A DNA stretch of 28,482 nucleotides from JAEUIG01 sp046349775 (GTDB lineage Bacteria > Planctomycetota > Planctomycetia > Planctomycetales > Planctomycetaceae), in assembly GCA_046349775.1 (NCBI GenBank), contig JAXMBS010000071.1, forward strand, positions 1-28,482, given 5' to 3'. Below are positions 14,779 through 23,002 of the stretch, in pieces (the stretch's first letter is position 1; each line of letters opens with the position of its first letter). Both the position numbers and the translations under genes were made by a program. Under the pieces are notes generated by a model, which was given only the letters and a program-made list of their open reading frames with translations, ran no database searches and had not been told where the DNA came from.

Positions 14779-16437
14779 CTATTGCGGCCGCGAGATGCGG
14801 TAGGTCTGGCCGATCAGGATCATCACGGACAGGACGGATAACACGCCCAGGAACCACCAGTTGGCAGGAATCAGCGAGTAGTTCTGGAATCCCGGCGCGC
14901 GAATGACCGACAGCGCCGCAGCCACCGGATTGACCGTCAGGGCCCCTTCCACGGTGCTGTGTCCGAATGGTGCATCGCGACCCATCCAGATCAACAGCGG
15001 CAACGCGCAAATGGACAGCAGGACGGTGTAAGCGGCTGCAGTGGCGGCGGCCGTGCGTTGGAACAGGCTGCCGATGGCGGCGCTGAGCAGCATGGCAAAT
15101 ACGGCTGTGGCCACGAGGCAAATCACGACGCGCTGCACCTGCAGCGACATCCCGGGCTCGATGAACACCATCACTACGTAGCCGGGCAGCGTAGCGCAGA
15201 GGATCAGCATCAGCGGCAGGATCACGCTCAGCAGCTTGCCCCAGACGATGCTGACAATTGAGAGCGGCGTCGTCCGCAGCAACTGCCAGCCGCGACTTTC
15301 CCGCTCGCTGCTGATAAGGCCGGCGGCGAGGCTGGGAGTGATCAGGATTACGAGCGCCACTTGCATGACGACCATGATGCCGCCGATGGTCTCGACGCCC
15401 CAGTCCATTGTCCCGGCCGTCGCGGCGTACGTCAGCCCCAGCGACAACATGGCGCACACCGCAACCAGACGCAGCAGCCAGTAAAGTCGGCCGAACCGCC
15501 GACAGCGGAATTCCTTGACCATCAGCGGATTCGACCAACGTGAGATGCTGGCGGACCGCCGCTGCGGATCCACCAGAAAGAACACGCGGCGGGCGACCTG
15601 CACGGTCGTGGTCTGGTCGTCGCTGATCGTCCCGGCGGAGCGGTTACGATCGAAGATCGTGTGATTCAAGCGGGAGATCGTCCAGATCGCAGCGGTCATC
15701 GTGATGCCCAGCGACCACATCACGAATCGACCGAGGAGATCATCCTTGGTCGTCAACCCCTGGCCGCCCGCGTCGCCGGTCCCGGTCAGCGACATCAGCG
15801 CCGCGATCGGCGACAGGTTGCGGAGCCATTCGCCGATATCGGCGGTCAGCCCCTCGGTCCCTTGAAAGAAGTAATGCGGACCAAGCGTCAGCACGCTCAG
15901 GCCCAGCAGCACGCCGTACGTCGTGCGCACTGCGGCGTCAACCGAGTTCGACAGGCTGCTGATGAGCAGCGCCAACGCCGAAAACTCGAGGGCGACAAGT
16001 CCCAGGAACAGGTACACCCGGAACAGGTCGCCGTACAGCGACAGGCCGCCCATGGCGTAGCAGGCGCTCGCCGCCGGGAGGCTCAGGGCGAGAATGATGC
16101 CGCCAATGGCCAGCGCAGAGAACAGCTTGCCGAAGTAGATACGAAATGGACCCAGTGGCGTGTTCAGCAACAGTGCCAGCGTGCCCTGTGTCTTTTCCTT
16201 GACGAGGCTCGTGGACGGGAACACGGGCATCAGGAACATCATGGCGGCCAGCAATCCGTCGCTGAACAGCAGAAACACCTGCTGCGAACGGGTGCCCGTC
16301 AGCGCGATCCGCGCGTCCGTCGGCCAGCGCAAGGCGACCAGCAGGCCGAACAGGACGACCAGGCCGCACTGGAAGGCCAACATTCGCCGCCGGCGCAGCA
16401 GCGAGGTGAGTTCACGCTGAATGACAGCGTTAAACAT
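14779..16437 (-). CDS. ABC-2 type permease with two tandem membrane halves
   Basis: A 552-residue inner-membrane permease. The ATG at 16437 (MFNAVIQRELTSLLRRRR) is chosen because it is the typical ABC-2 N-terminus and overlaps the ATPase stop by 8 bases, implying translational coupling. It consists of two similar halves. In the first, an amphipathic start, then SLVKEKTQGTLALLLNTPLGPFRIYFGKLFSALAIGGIILAL. In the second, from about residue 300 (NPLMVKEFRCRRFGRLYWLLR), GLISSERESRGWQLLRTTPLSIVSIVWGKLLSVILPLMLIL. Each has about six hydrophobic segments, so one polypeptide supplies what is usually a permease dimer. The order with the ATPase and a GldG-like protein resembles the GldA-GldF-GldG exporter and NosY-like systems. 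Substrate unknown. Confidence 0.88.
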   Translation of the reverse strand: MFNAVIQRELTSLLRRRRMLAFQCGLVVLFGLLVALRWPTDARIALTGTRSQQVFLLFSDGLLAAMMFLMPVFPSTSLVKEKTQGTLALLLNTPLGPFRIYFGKLFSALAIGGIILALSLPAASACYAMGGLSLYGDLFRVYLFLGLVALEFSALALLISSLSNSVDAAVRTTYGVLLGLSVLTLGPHYFFQGTEGLTADIGEWLRNLSPIAALMSLTGTGDAGGQGLTTKDDLLGRFVMWSLGITMTAAIWTISRLNHTIFDRNRSAGTISDDQTTTVQVARRVFFLVDPQRRSASISRWSNPLMVKEFRCRRFGRLYWLLRLVAVCAMLSLGLTYAATAGTMDWGVETIGGIMVVMQVALVILITPSLAAGLISSERESRGWQLLRTTPLSIVSIVWGKLLSVILPLMLILCATLPGYVVMVFIEPGMSLQVQRVVICLVATAVFAMLLSAAIGSLFQRTAAATAAAYTVLLSICALPLLIWMGRDAPFGHSTVEGALTVNPVAAALSVIRAPGFQNYSLIPANWWFLGVLSVLSVMILIGQTYRISRPQ

Positions 16438-17455
16438 GCGCCACCCCTCGTGCCGGTGCGGGCTTGGCATTCGCGGCACCGTCCGGCCGGGCAAACGACA
16501 TAAAGGCCTCTTCCAGGTCCGTCTGCACTTCGCGGAACTGGGCGACCTGCACTCCGCTCTGGGTCAGGCGGGTCAGGAGCTTGCTCAAATCGCTTTCGGA
16601 ACGCGCGGTGCTGAATCGCACCGTCGCTTCGGCCGGCACCTCCGTGACCTCCGCATTGGGTTCGATTCCCTGCCGGATGACACCGGCCGCCGACGACACT
16701 TCGGCGGCCGAAATCAGGGTCACTTCCATCGTCCGCCGCTGGCTGACCTGCCGGCCGATTTCCTCCACGGTGCCGAACGCGCGCAGCGTGCCGTTGGTGA
16801 CAATGGCCACACGCGAACAGATTCGCGCCAGTTCCGGCAGGATGTGGCTGGTGACAAGCAGGGTCTTGCCATGATGCGACAACTGAATCAGCAGATCGCG
16901 CATTTCGATCCGGGCCTGCGGATCCAGGCCATTGACCGGCTCATCCAGGATCAGGATTTTGGGGTCGTGGATCAATGTGCGCGCCAGGCCGATGCGCTGC
17001 TGCATGCCGTGACTGAGACTTTCGACGAAGCGGTCCTTCATGTAGGTCGTATTCGTGATCTCCATGACCTCCGTAATGCGCTTCGCCCGGTCGGCAGGCG
17101 GGATGCCAAAGGCGGCGCCGAAGAAATCCAGGTATTCGCGGACCCGCATGTTGTCGTACGAACCGAATACGTCCGGCATATAGCCGACGAGCCGCTTGAT
17201 CTTCTGCGAGTCCTTGACGCAGTCGACGCCGTCGATCAATGCCACGCCCGACGTTGGCCGGATCAGACCGACAAGGATCTTGATCGTGGTGGTCTTGCCC
17301 GCGCCATTGGGACCGATGAGTCCCAGGATCTCGCCGGAGCCCAGCGTCAAGGTCAGATCGTTCAACGCCGTGAACGATCCGTACTTTTTCGTGAGGTGTT
17401 CAATGACGAGTGCGGGCCGACCGCCCGACCCGCTGGAAGACTGTTTCTGTCCCAT
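16430..17455 (-). CDS. ABC transporter ATP-binding protein (ABC-2 / GldA-like)
   Basis: A 341-residue cytoplasmic ATPase that powers the adjacent permease. Motifs in order: LTKKYGSFTALNDLTL, Walker A GLIGPNGAGKTTTIKIL (about residue 46), VGYMPDVFGSYDNMRVREYLDFFG in the Q-loop position (MPD, common in this subfamily), signature LSHGMQQRIGLARTLIHDP, Walker B KILILDEPVNGLDPQ, and switch His in LLVTSHILPEL. A C-terminal extension of about 100 residues (MEVTLISAAEV... LSKLLTRLTQSGVQVAQFREVQTDLEEAFMSF) is the usual regulatory tail of ABC-2 exporters. It begins 6 bases after the GldG-like gene and its end overlaps the permease start, so the three are one transcription unit. Confidence 0.95.
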   Translation of the reverse strand: MGQKQSSSGSGGRPALVIEHLTKKYGSFTALNDLTLTLGSGEILGLIGPNGAGKTTTIKILVGLIRPTSGVALIDGVDCVKDSQKIKRLVGYMPDVFGSYDNMRVREYLDFFGAAFGIPPADRAKRITEVMEITNTTYMKDRFVESLSHGMQQRIGLARTLIHDPKILILDEPVNGLDPQARIEMRDLLIQLSHHGKTLLVTSHILPELARICSRVAIVTNGTLRAFGTVEEIGRQVSQRRTMEVTLISAAEVSSAAGVIRQGIEPNAEVTEVPAEATVRFSTARSESDLSKLLTRLTQSGVQVAQFREVQTDLEEAFMSFARPDGAANAKPAPARGVAHV

Positions 17456-17461
17456 GTCCGA

Positions 17462-20338
17462 TCAGTCCTTGGTCGTTGGTTCTGTCGTCTGCGCCCACAG
17501 CTGCAGCGCCAACGACTCAATTCGCCAGTAATTCGCCTTCGAGTTCTGGCCCGCGTCCCCCGCCGACTGCGGACGATCGCGGTCGCCGGCGTCCAAACCC
17601 AGCGACAGGCGGCCTTCGCCATCAATCGTCAAGCACGCGGAATCGGTCACGTCCAGCGACAGTGACCCGACCGGATTCACGACTCGTTGCAGTCCGACCA
17701 CTTTCCCGTCCTTGAGGCCGAAAAGTTCCAGCCGCCCGACAGGTCCGGTGACTTTCAGGTCGATACGGGCCCGTTCGATGGCCAGCGGGAGCAACTCGCG
17801 CGGCACCTGAAAGCTCAACCAGACCAGCGCCGGCGCCGTCCGCTCCTGCCATTCATGACGCAGGTGGTCCCACATCGCCGACGACGGCGCGCCGTCCGGG
17901 CTCTGACGGTTCAAGTAGCTCAGAAACGGAGCGGGAATCAAGATCTGCGTGCCGTTGGCTGGACGCTCGATGACGAGCGGCACGGCGACCAGCGACGCCC
18001 CCTGGGATCGCAACCCCTCGCTGAAGCGGAATCCGTCGTCCCGCGGCCCGGACCAGTACATGAGCGGGGGCACCGCGGGATAATCGCGTCGCTGGGGATT
18101 GTCGAGCAGCGCCTGCATCGTCCGCCGCCGCCGATCCTGTTCGTCGGTCAGCAGGCGCGCCCCGAGATACTGGTCCTTCTCGAAGACGTCTTCGCCCCGA
18201 CCAGTGAACGTGCCGTCGCTGTTGAGCGTCAGCCCCAACCGGCCGTCGCGGGTGACCAGGGCTGCATCGCTGCCCGGTGGCCCCCCCAGGCACTGCCCGG
18301 AGACCCCCTGGGAATCAAACGTCACGTACGCCGTCAGGCGATTCGGATCGCTTTCCGAGTGCTTGATCGAGGTGGAACGGACGCCTGCCGGCTGCCGCAG
18401 GTTCTCCCAGCGATTAACCCCCAGGTCCGCCATCACCAGGCGTCGGGTCGTCTGCTCCAGGCCGGTCATATCGGGCCGCATCAGTCCGCCGCGCGTCGAA
18501 CTGATCGCGAATTCACTCCCTTCCGGCTGGTAGACCGAAATGAGGCCGTTCGAGCGCGCATCGTCCGTGCCGCGAATCGCCTGCACGAGTTCCACGCTCG
18601 CCATCGTCGCGGGGACCGATCGACGATTCGTTCGGCCCGACTGAATCAAAAACAGGCTTACGCCGATCGCCAGGATTGCTCCGACCCATCCGAGACGCTC
18701 CAACTGGCCGCGGCTCATGAGCCAGACGCCGATGATCACAATCGCTGCCGAAAACCCGAGCAGCGTCCCCACGATCAGCCACCAGGAGAGGATGCTGTAT
18801 CCGATGTACTCCTGAACTTGCGGTTCCACGGCGGTCGCGGGCAGCAGTTCCGGCTCGCGCAACCGCAGGAATGCGTCTGCGATGTTGGTCATCGACGGGA
18901 GCGGCTCGAAATTCGACTGCATCAGCGGATCTTTCGTCCGTGCTGCGCCCGGGGGCCGTGCTCTCATCCAGCCGCGCGCGCCGAGGGTGGTGATCAGCAA
19001 TTGGCCGTCGCCGCACGGCATCGTCATGGCCGCCGGCCACCCGTTTACCAGATACTCGACATTGAGGTGGCCGCCCGCTACGCGCACCAGTTCCACGGGG
19101 TTCTCGTGCTCGATAGTTTCGCTGGGCGTCCCCGTGACGCTGTTCAAGCTCGGGGCCTCATCGATTCGTATTGATGTCAGTCCGACTCGGCCGACGACCT
19201 TGGGGGTGAAACTGTCGCCGAGCAACACCTCCAACACCAATGGATCGACCCGGTCGAGCATGACCCACAGGCGCCCGCCGGCATGCAGCCACCGCCTGAG
19301 CGCGGACGCAGCCGCTTCGTCTTCCATCAGCCGGCTGTCGGCGAGGATGATGTAGTCCAGGGCGTCCAGCGCGGTCTCGTCGGCCGGCAGAAAATCCTCC
19401 TGCAAGCGGACGACGGAGTTGCTGAAACCCAAGCCGACGCGGCAGGCGGCGATGAGATTGACCTGTTCGCTGATCGGATCGGCGGGGTCAGCGTAAACGT
19501 CCGCCAGCGCGCGGAGCGTGGGTTCCACGTCCGGCCGGAGCAGCGAGTGCACGGCCGGGCCGATGATCGCCGTGTTTCGTGTATCCTGCGGGACGATCAA
19601 GGAGCCGTCATGCCGCAGTCGGCCCCCTTCTCCCTTGATCAACGTCTCCCGCGGTGTAGAGGCATCCAGCACCAGCGCATGCACGGGGAGGTACTGCCCC
19701 TGGCTGCGGTCAAACTTCGGGAGCAGAATCGGGTGGCCGGAACGCAACTGCGAATGCGCCGGCAACCAGAGGCGGCGACCGTATTGCAGGTTGGTATCGT
19801 CGTAGAAATATGTCGAACACAACACGTCGCGGGGCGTCGCCCCTTTGTTCACGACGGTGAACCGCAACGTCGCCCATTTCTCCGGGACGTAGCCGGGCAC
19901 TCCTGAATCGGACGTGAAGTATGGCGTGTACTGGATGTGGGGATCCGCCTCGGCCTCGGGATTGCGCGCCGGTGCGGGCTGCTCCGGCTGGCAGAAGGCG
20001 AGCGGACACCAGGCCAATACAGCGCAGAGCGCCGCGAACGACGCCAGGCAGCGCGAGCAGGAACGAAATCGGTGAAACAGCTCGCGGTCGCCGAAGGCGC
20101 GGACCATGCCGGGCAGAGGATATCCCAAAGCGAAGAACGCCGTGACGACAATCGCGATGGTTTCAGCCTGCACGCCGACCGAGGGAGACGCCAGCAGCCA
20201 GACCACCGGCACGATCAGCAGCGAAAAGGCGATGACCAGCGCCTGGTCCCAACAGGAACTCACGATCCACAGGGTGCGGGCGACAGTCGGGCGCGTCCCC
20301 AAGTCCGGAGGCGACATCGGAACTGTGGATACCGACAT
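17462..20338 (-). CDS. Large GldG-like membrane protein of an ABC operon
   Basis: A 958-residue membrane protein, first gene of the operon. The start at 20338 has a GAGG seven bases upstream. Hydrophobic segments are at about residues 33-51, 60-79 and 96-115, the last ending LAWCPLAFCQ, then a long extracytoplasmic region. This contains an immunoglobulin-like opening (WATLRFTVVNKGATPRDVLCSTYFYD) and, near residues 325-365, LDYIILADSRLMEDEAAASALRRWLHAGGRLWVMLD, a class-I glutamine-amidotransferase-like fold of the type found in GldG and DUF4350 proteins, without the catalytic Cys. Two more helices lie at about 515-563 (SILSWWLIVGTLLGFSAAIVIIG, WVGAILAIGVSLFLIQSG), followed by ~390 residues outside the membrane. 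It probably forms a complex with the ABC permease. The function is inferred from arrangement, not from a specific motif. Confidence 0.72.
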   Translation of the reverse strand: MSVSTVPMSPPDLGTRPTVARTLWIVSSCWDQALVIAFSLLIVPVVWLLASPSVGVQAETIAIVVTAFFALGYPLPGMVRAFGDRELFHRFRSCSRCLASFAALCAVLAWCPLAFCQPEQPAPARNPEAEADPHIQYTPYFTSDSGVPGYVPEKWATLRFTVVNKGATPRDVLCSTYFYDDTNLQYGRRLWLPAHSQLRSGHPILLPKFDRSQGQYLPVHALVLDASTPRETLIKGEGGRLRHDGSLIVPQDTRNTAIIGPAVHSLLRPDVEPTLRALADVYADPADPISEQVNLIAACRVGLGFSNSVVRLQEDFLPADETALDALDYIILADSRLMEDEAAASALRRWLHAGGRLWVMLDRVDPLVLEVLLGDSFTPKVVGRVGLTSIRIDEAPSLNSVTGTPSETIEHENPVELVRVAGGHLNVEYLVNGWPAAMTMPCGDGQLLITTLGARGWMRARPPGAARTKDPLMQSNFEPLPSMTNIADAFLRLREPELLPATAVEPQVQEYIGYSILSWWLIVGTLLGFSAAIVIIGVWLMSRGQLERLGWVGAILAIGVSLFLIQSGRTNRRSVPATMASVELVQAIRGTDDARSNGLISVYQPEGSEFAISSTRGGLMRPDMTGLEQTTRRLVMADLGVNRWENLRQPAGVRSTSIKHSESDPNRLTAYVTFDSQGVSGQCLGGPPGSDAALVTRDGRLGLTLNSDGTFTGRGEDVFEKDQYLGARLLTDEQDRRRRTMQALLDNPQRRDYPAVPPLMYWSGPRDDGFRFSEGLRSQGASLVAVPLVIERPANGTQILIPAPFLSYLNRQSPDGAPSSAMWDHLRHEWQERTAPALVWLSFQVPRELLPLAIERARIDLKVTGPVGRLELFGLKDGKVVGLQRVVNPVGSLSLDVTDSACLTIDGEGRLSLGLDAGDRDRPQSAGDAGQNSKANYWRIESLALQLWAQTTEPTTKD

Positions 20339-20416
20339 GACACAACCTCATCCCCACGCTCCCCCGCGGATCTCAGATGGCCTGTTCCGCAAGCAAGAAC
20401 CGCCCGGCCGAGGGGA

Positions 20417-20444
20417 ATTCTATCCCGTCGCCTGATGAACACAA
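20417..20444 (-). promoter_or_regulatory. Possible promoter of the ABC/GldG-like operon
   Basis: On the minus strand TTGTGT (20444-20439) and TAGAAT (20422-20417) are separated by 16 bases. The -10 matches at 5 of 6 positions and the -35 only at 3 of 6. It would give a leader of roughly 70 bases before the start codon at 20338. The rest of the 216-base gap to the lipoprotein gene shows nothing else. Confidence 0.3.
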
Positions 20445-20554
20445 CAGGTGCCCTTACGCGGGAATCGTTGCTCGGCCGGCGCCCGCTAAGCCCTGCGATT
20501 GGCGGCTCGGTGGGACTGCCGCCGCAACGAAGATGCCGACGCGGCCCGTCACGG

Positions 20555-21043
20555 CTACTTCTTCGCGGTCGTCAACTCGTAATCGGCATTGGTCTGCGGA
20601 GCGCCCGCTTTGACGCTGAGCTTGAATTGCGATTTCCGCGGATCGCTGTACTTCCCGTGGAGCAGATCGTCGCTCGCCTCGTAGCGTTCATTCTCCTTCT
20701 CGAAACGCCATTGTCGAAAGGTGACCTTGTATTCCCCCGGCACAATCCCATCGCAATCGCCGTAGGTCGTCCAGCAATACGTTCCGTCAGGCTTCGTTCC
20801 GCACTCCCCGTGAAGCTGCGGAATGGGGCCATCGACGTACAACATGACCTTGACCCCAGCTTTGGGCTCCCCATCAACCAGCACCTTTCCACTGACGGGA
20901 ACGACAGTCTTCAAATCGCCCCCCGCCATCGATTTGATGCGATCGGCTGATGCGTCGCCATTGCTGTTTCCGCAGCCGGCGAACAGCAGCAGCGCCAGGG
21001 CACAGGCGTGGAAATCCCGGCAAACAAACACTTTTGCCTCCAT
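20555..21043 (-). CDS. Small lipoprotein paired with a DUF1559 protein
   Basis: A 162-residue lipoprotein. The N-terminus ACALALLLFAGCGNSNG has a lipobox LFAG|C at residues 20-24, so the mature protein is lipid-anchored at Cys24. The body starts VVPVSGKVLVDGEPKAGVKVMLYVDG and continues GTKPDGTYCWTTYGDCDGIVPGEYKVTFRQW, the beta-sandwich pattern of carboxypeptidase-regulatory-like/transthyretin-like domains, and ends with KYSDPRKSQFKLSVKAG. Planctomycetes commonly carry such lipoproteins beside DUF1559 genes. It lies 98 bases downstream of the DUF1559 gene in the same direction, with a terminator-like hairpin in between, so it may be expressed at a lower level from read-through. No ribosome-binding site is evident. 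Molecular function unknown. Confidence 0.75.
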   Translation of the reverse strand: MEAKVFVCRDFHACALALLLFAGCGNSNGDASADRIKSMAGGDLKTVVPVSGKVLVDGEPKAGVKVMLYVDGPIPQLHGECGTKPDGTYCWTTYGDCDGIVPGEYKVTFRQWRFEKENERYEASDDLLHGKYSDPRKSQFKLSVKAGAPQTNADYELTTAKK

Positions 21044-21082
21044 CGTCGATTGAAAGACACTTTGAGTTCGGGTGAATAAACA

Positions 21083-21113
21083 CGCACCGGCCAGCCGAGG
21101 GCCAGCCGGTGCG
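21083..21113 (-). terminator. Rho-independent-type terminator after the DUF1559 gene
   Basis: CGCACCGGC (21083-21091) pairs perfectly with GCCGGTGCG (21105-21113) around a 13-base loop. On the minus strand the stem is followed by TGTTTATTCA, a T-rich tail. It begins 28 bases after the DUF1559 stop codon and precedes the lipoprotein gene, so it may be partial (attenuating). Confidence 0.6.
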
Positions 21114-21141
21114 CTATTCTTACTAAAGGACCACTTAGCGA

Positions 21142-22281
21142 CTAGAACTCGCCGAGCGGCGCGCCGTCGTCAATGCAGAACAAGTTCGACAACGTCGTCA
21201 GGCTCATGTTCTGGCTCAGCATACGGACGGAACCGTCTCCCAGAACGGCTTGAGCACCGCCCACGTGGAAGCTGTAAACGTTCCACCGGTTGTTGCAGTT
21301 GATCATGCACGGGCCGCGAGACCGGCCAGGTCCGCCGTTATTCGTGGTAAAGCTACCCGGCCGAAGCGGCCTCAGTCCCAGAATTCCCATCTTGTAGTCC
21401 GTCCAGGAATCGCCGTCATGTGTGTTCGGCTGCCCCGTGGTGTTATTGACGCCGCGCAAGACGCCCATCGCCCACTCGTTCGCCAGGTTTGCGACTTCAC
21501 AGAGCAAGAGCGTGTTCGAAAGGCCGTCCGGAACCTTTGCGATCTTGATCCCGCCCGAATTGGTGCCATTGAACGAATCCCCGTCCATCATCGTCCGGCC
21601 GGAGTTTCCTGTTGTCCCGGCCCACTGTGGACCCGGAGCTACTCCGCCCGCGTTCTTCGCGTCGCTGAACATCGCGAGGCCGACGTAGTCCAACGCGCCT
21701 CCGCCGTACCACCAGGAGATTGCCCCGCCTGTATCGCCCAGCGCCGTAGCGGTCTGGTAGGGAGCGTTTGAATTGGAGGACCGCGGCGTCGTCGGGCAGA
21801 TGAACGACGGCACCACGGCGCTCATCACCGCCGCCGGCTGCGCGACCGGATACGTCCCATAGGGCGCCCCGCTGGCATTGCCCCAGGCCATCGGCACGGA
21901 AAAATTAATTGCATTGTACACGTTCTGCTGATCAATGAACGGCAGAATCATTTCCGCCCAGTTATGGACGTTGAGGCTTTCAAGCCCTGCAGGTTGGTTG
22001 TACAGACCCTGGCCGATGCCGTTCGCCGGACTGCCGCTTGACAGGATGAGATACAACGTCCCCGGAAACGTTTTGAACGACGACTCGTAATTATGGAACG
22101 CCAACCCGATCTGCTTCAGGTTGTTCTTGCACTGTGTCCGCCGGGCCGCTTCGCGAGCCTGCTGCACCGCGGGGAGCAGCAGAGCGATCAGTACGGCGAT
22201 GATCGCAATGACCACCAGCAGCTCGATCAACGTGAACGCCCACCGGCGTTCCGGACGTCTCCGCAACTTCGTTGTCAACAT
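21142..22281 (-). CDS. DUF1559 family protein with type IV pilin-like N-terminus
   Basis: A 379-residue protein. The N-terminus RRWAFTLIELLVVIAIIAVLIALLLPAVQQAREAARRTQCKNNLKQIGLAFHNYE (residues 13-68) is a class III prepilin signal with methylated Phe and the conserved Glu5, so it should be processed by a prepilin peptidase and membrane-inserted. The rest is the DUF1559 domain, highly expanded in planctomycetes, ending with FHVGGAQAVLGDGSVRML, the H-X9-DG motif. The start at 22281 is supported by AAAGGA about seven bases upstream. The family has been linked to pseudopilus-like surface structures, but its role is not established. It is followed by a terminator and a lipoprotein gene, a common pairing. 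No pilus machinery is adjacent. Confidence 0.93.
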   Translation of the reverse strand: MLTTKLRRRPERRWAFTLIELLVVIAIIAVLIALLLPAVQQAREAARRTQCKNNLKQIGLAFHNYESSFKTFPGTLYLILSSGSPANGIGQGLYNQPAGLESLNVHNWAEMILPFIDQQNVYNAINFSVPMAWGNASGAPYGTYPVAQPAAVMSAVVPSFICPTTPRSSNSNAPYQTATALGDTGGAISWWYGGGALDYVGLAMFSDAKNAGGVAPGPQWAGTTGNSGRTMMDGDSFNGTNSGGIKIAKVPDGLSNTLLLCEVANLANEWAMGVLRGVNNTTGQPNTHDGDSWTDYKMGILGLRPLRPGSFTTNNGGPGRSRGPCMINCNNRWNVYSFHVGGAQAVLGDGSVRMLSQNMSLTTLSNLFCIDDGAPLGEF

Positions 22282-23002
22282 AAGCGGTCCTTTCGCACAA
22301 GAGAGAACGTGAACGTGAAAAGTAGAACGAATTCACAAGGCCCGACGGATCCGAATGCGGCAATTACTTGAAACAATCGCCGAACTGCAAAGGATGCAGC
22401 CAGGACGTGATAGGAGCGGATCGCATTGAAGATAACCGTTTTGTAGCCAGAAGCAATCGAGTTTTTCAAAAAAACGTCGCACGAGCGACCGGGCCGATTC
22501 ACGCGCACCTCGGCACGCTGGATTGCCGGCGCCGGACGCGGGTCGTCCGGACGCAGTGACTGTGCCTCGCGGAGTTCGGCCAGCCTGCGGCATAATGCCG
22601 CTGGAGCGTGATCAAAGCCCCGCGTGATACCGGGGCTCAAACAATTACGGCCGTAATGCGACCGCCTGCTGACCGCGCCAGACTGCTGCCTCGTCGCGGC
22701 CCGTCCGAGTGAGGATGATCATCACGTATTCGCGCGCACTGTCGCGTTGGGATGCGGTCGCCAATTCGCGGTGGTGCCGATGTTCAGCGATCTGTATTAG
22801 TCCCGGAGTTCAAGCCAGGTTGCCGGCTTGCTGCAGTTCTGCGAGATCACGAACGAGCGCCGACACCCCTGTTGGCGAACCTCGATTTCAATGAGTCCAC
22901 CGCGCGGCGTCGATCTGGTACACTCGTGCCCCTTGAGATCAGCAATGACCACCCCGGCCGCCAACGGCAGCACCCCGCGAACCGCCAGACTTTCACCCTG
23001 AC
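22282..23002. other. 721-base gap between DUF1559 and DUF5009-like genes, no gene recognised
   Basis: Short open frames here lack recognisable protein features and ribosome-binding sites. The region is upstream of both flanking genes and so should hold two promoters, though none matches consensus well. It holds a 7-base stem AGCCCCG/CGGGGCT (22616-22637) and, next to it, a perfect 14-base palindrome ATTACGGCCGTAAT (22644-22657), which is a candidate operator. An extended -10-like TGGTACACT lies near 22915-22923, about 80 bases before the DUF5009-like start, with no good -35. Confidence 0.5.

Noticed and set aside
22388..22405. Possible sigma54 promoter (TGGC...TTGC on the minus strand) upstream of the DUF1559 gene
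   Set aside because: The spacing between GG and GC is 11 bases instead of the required 10.
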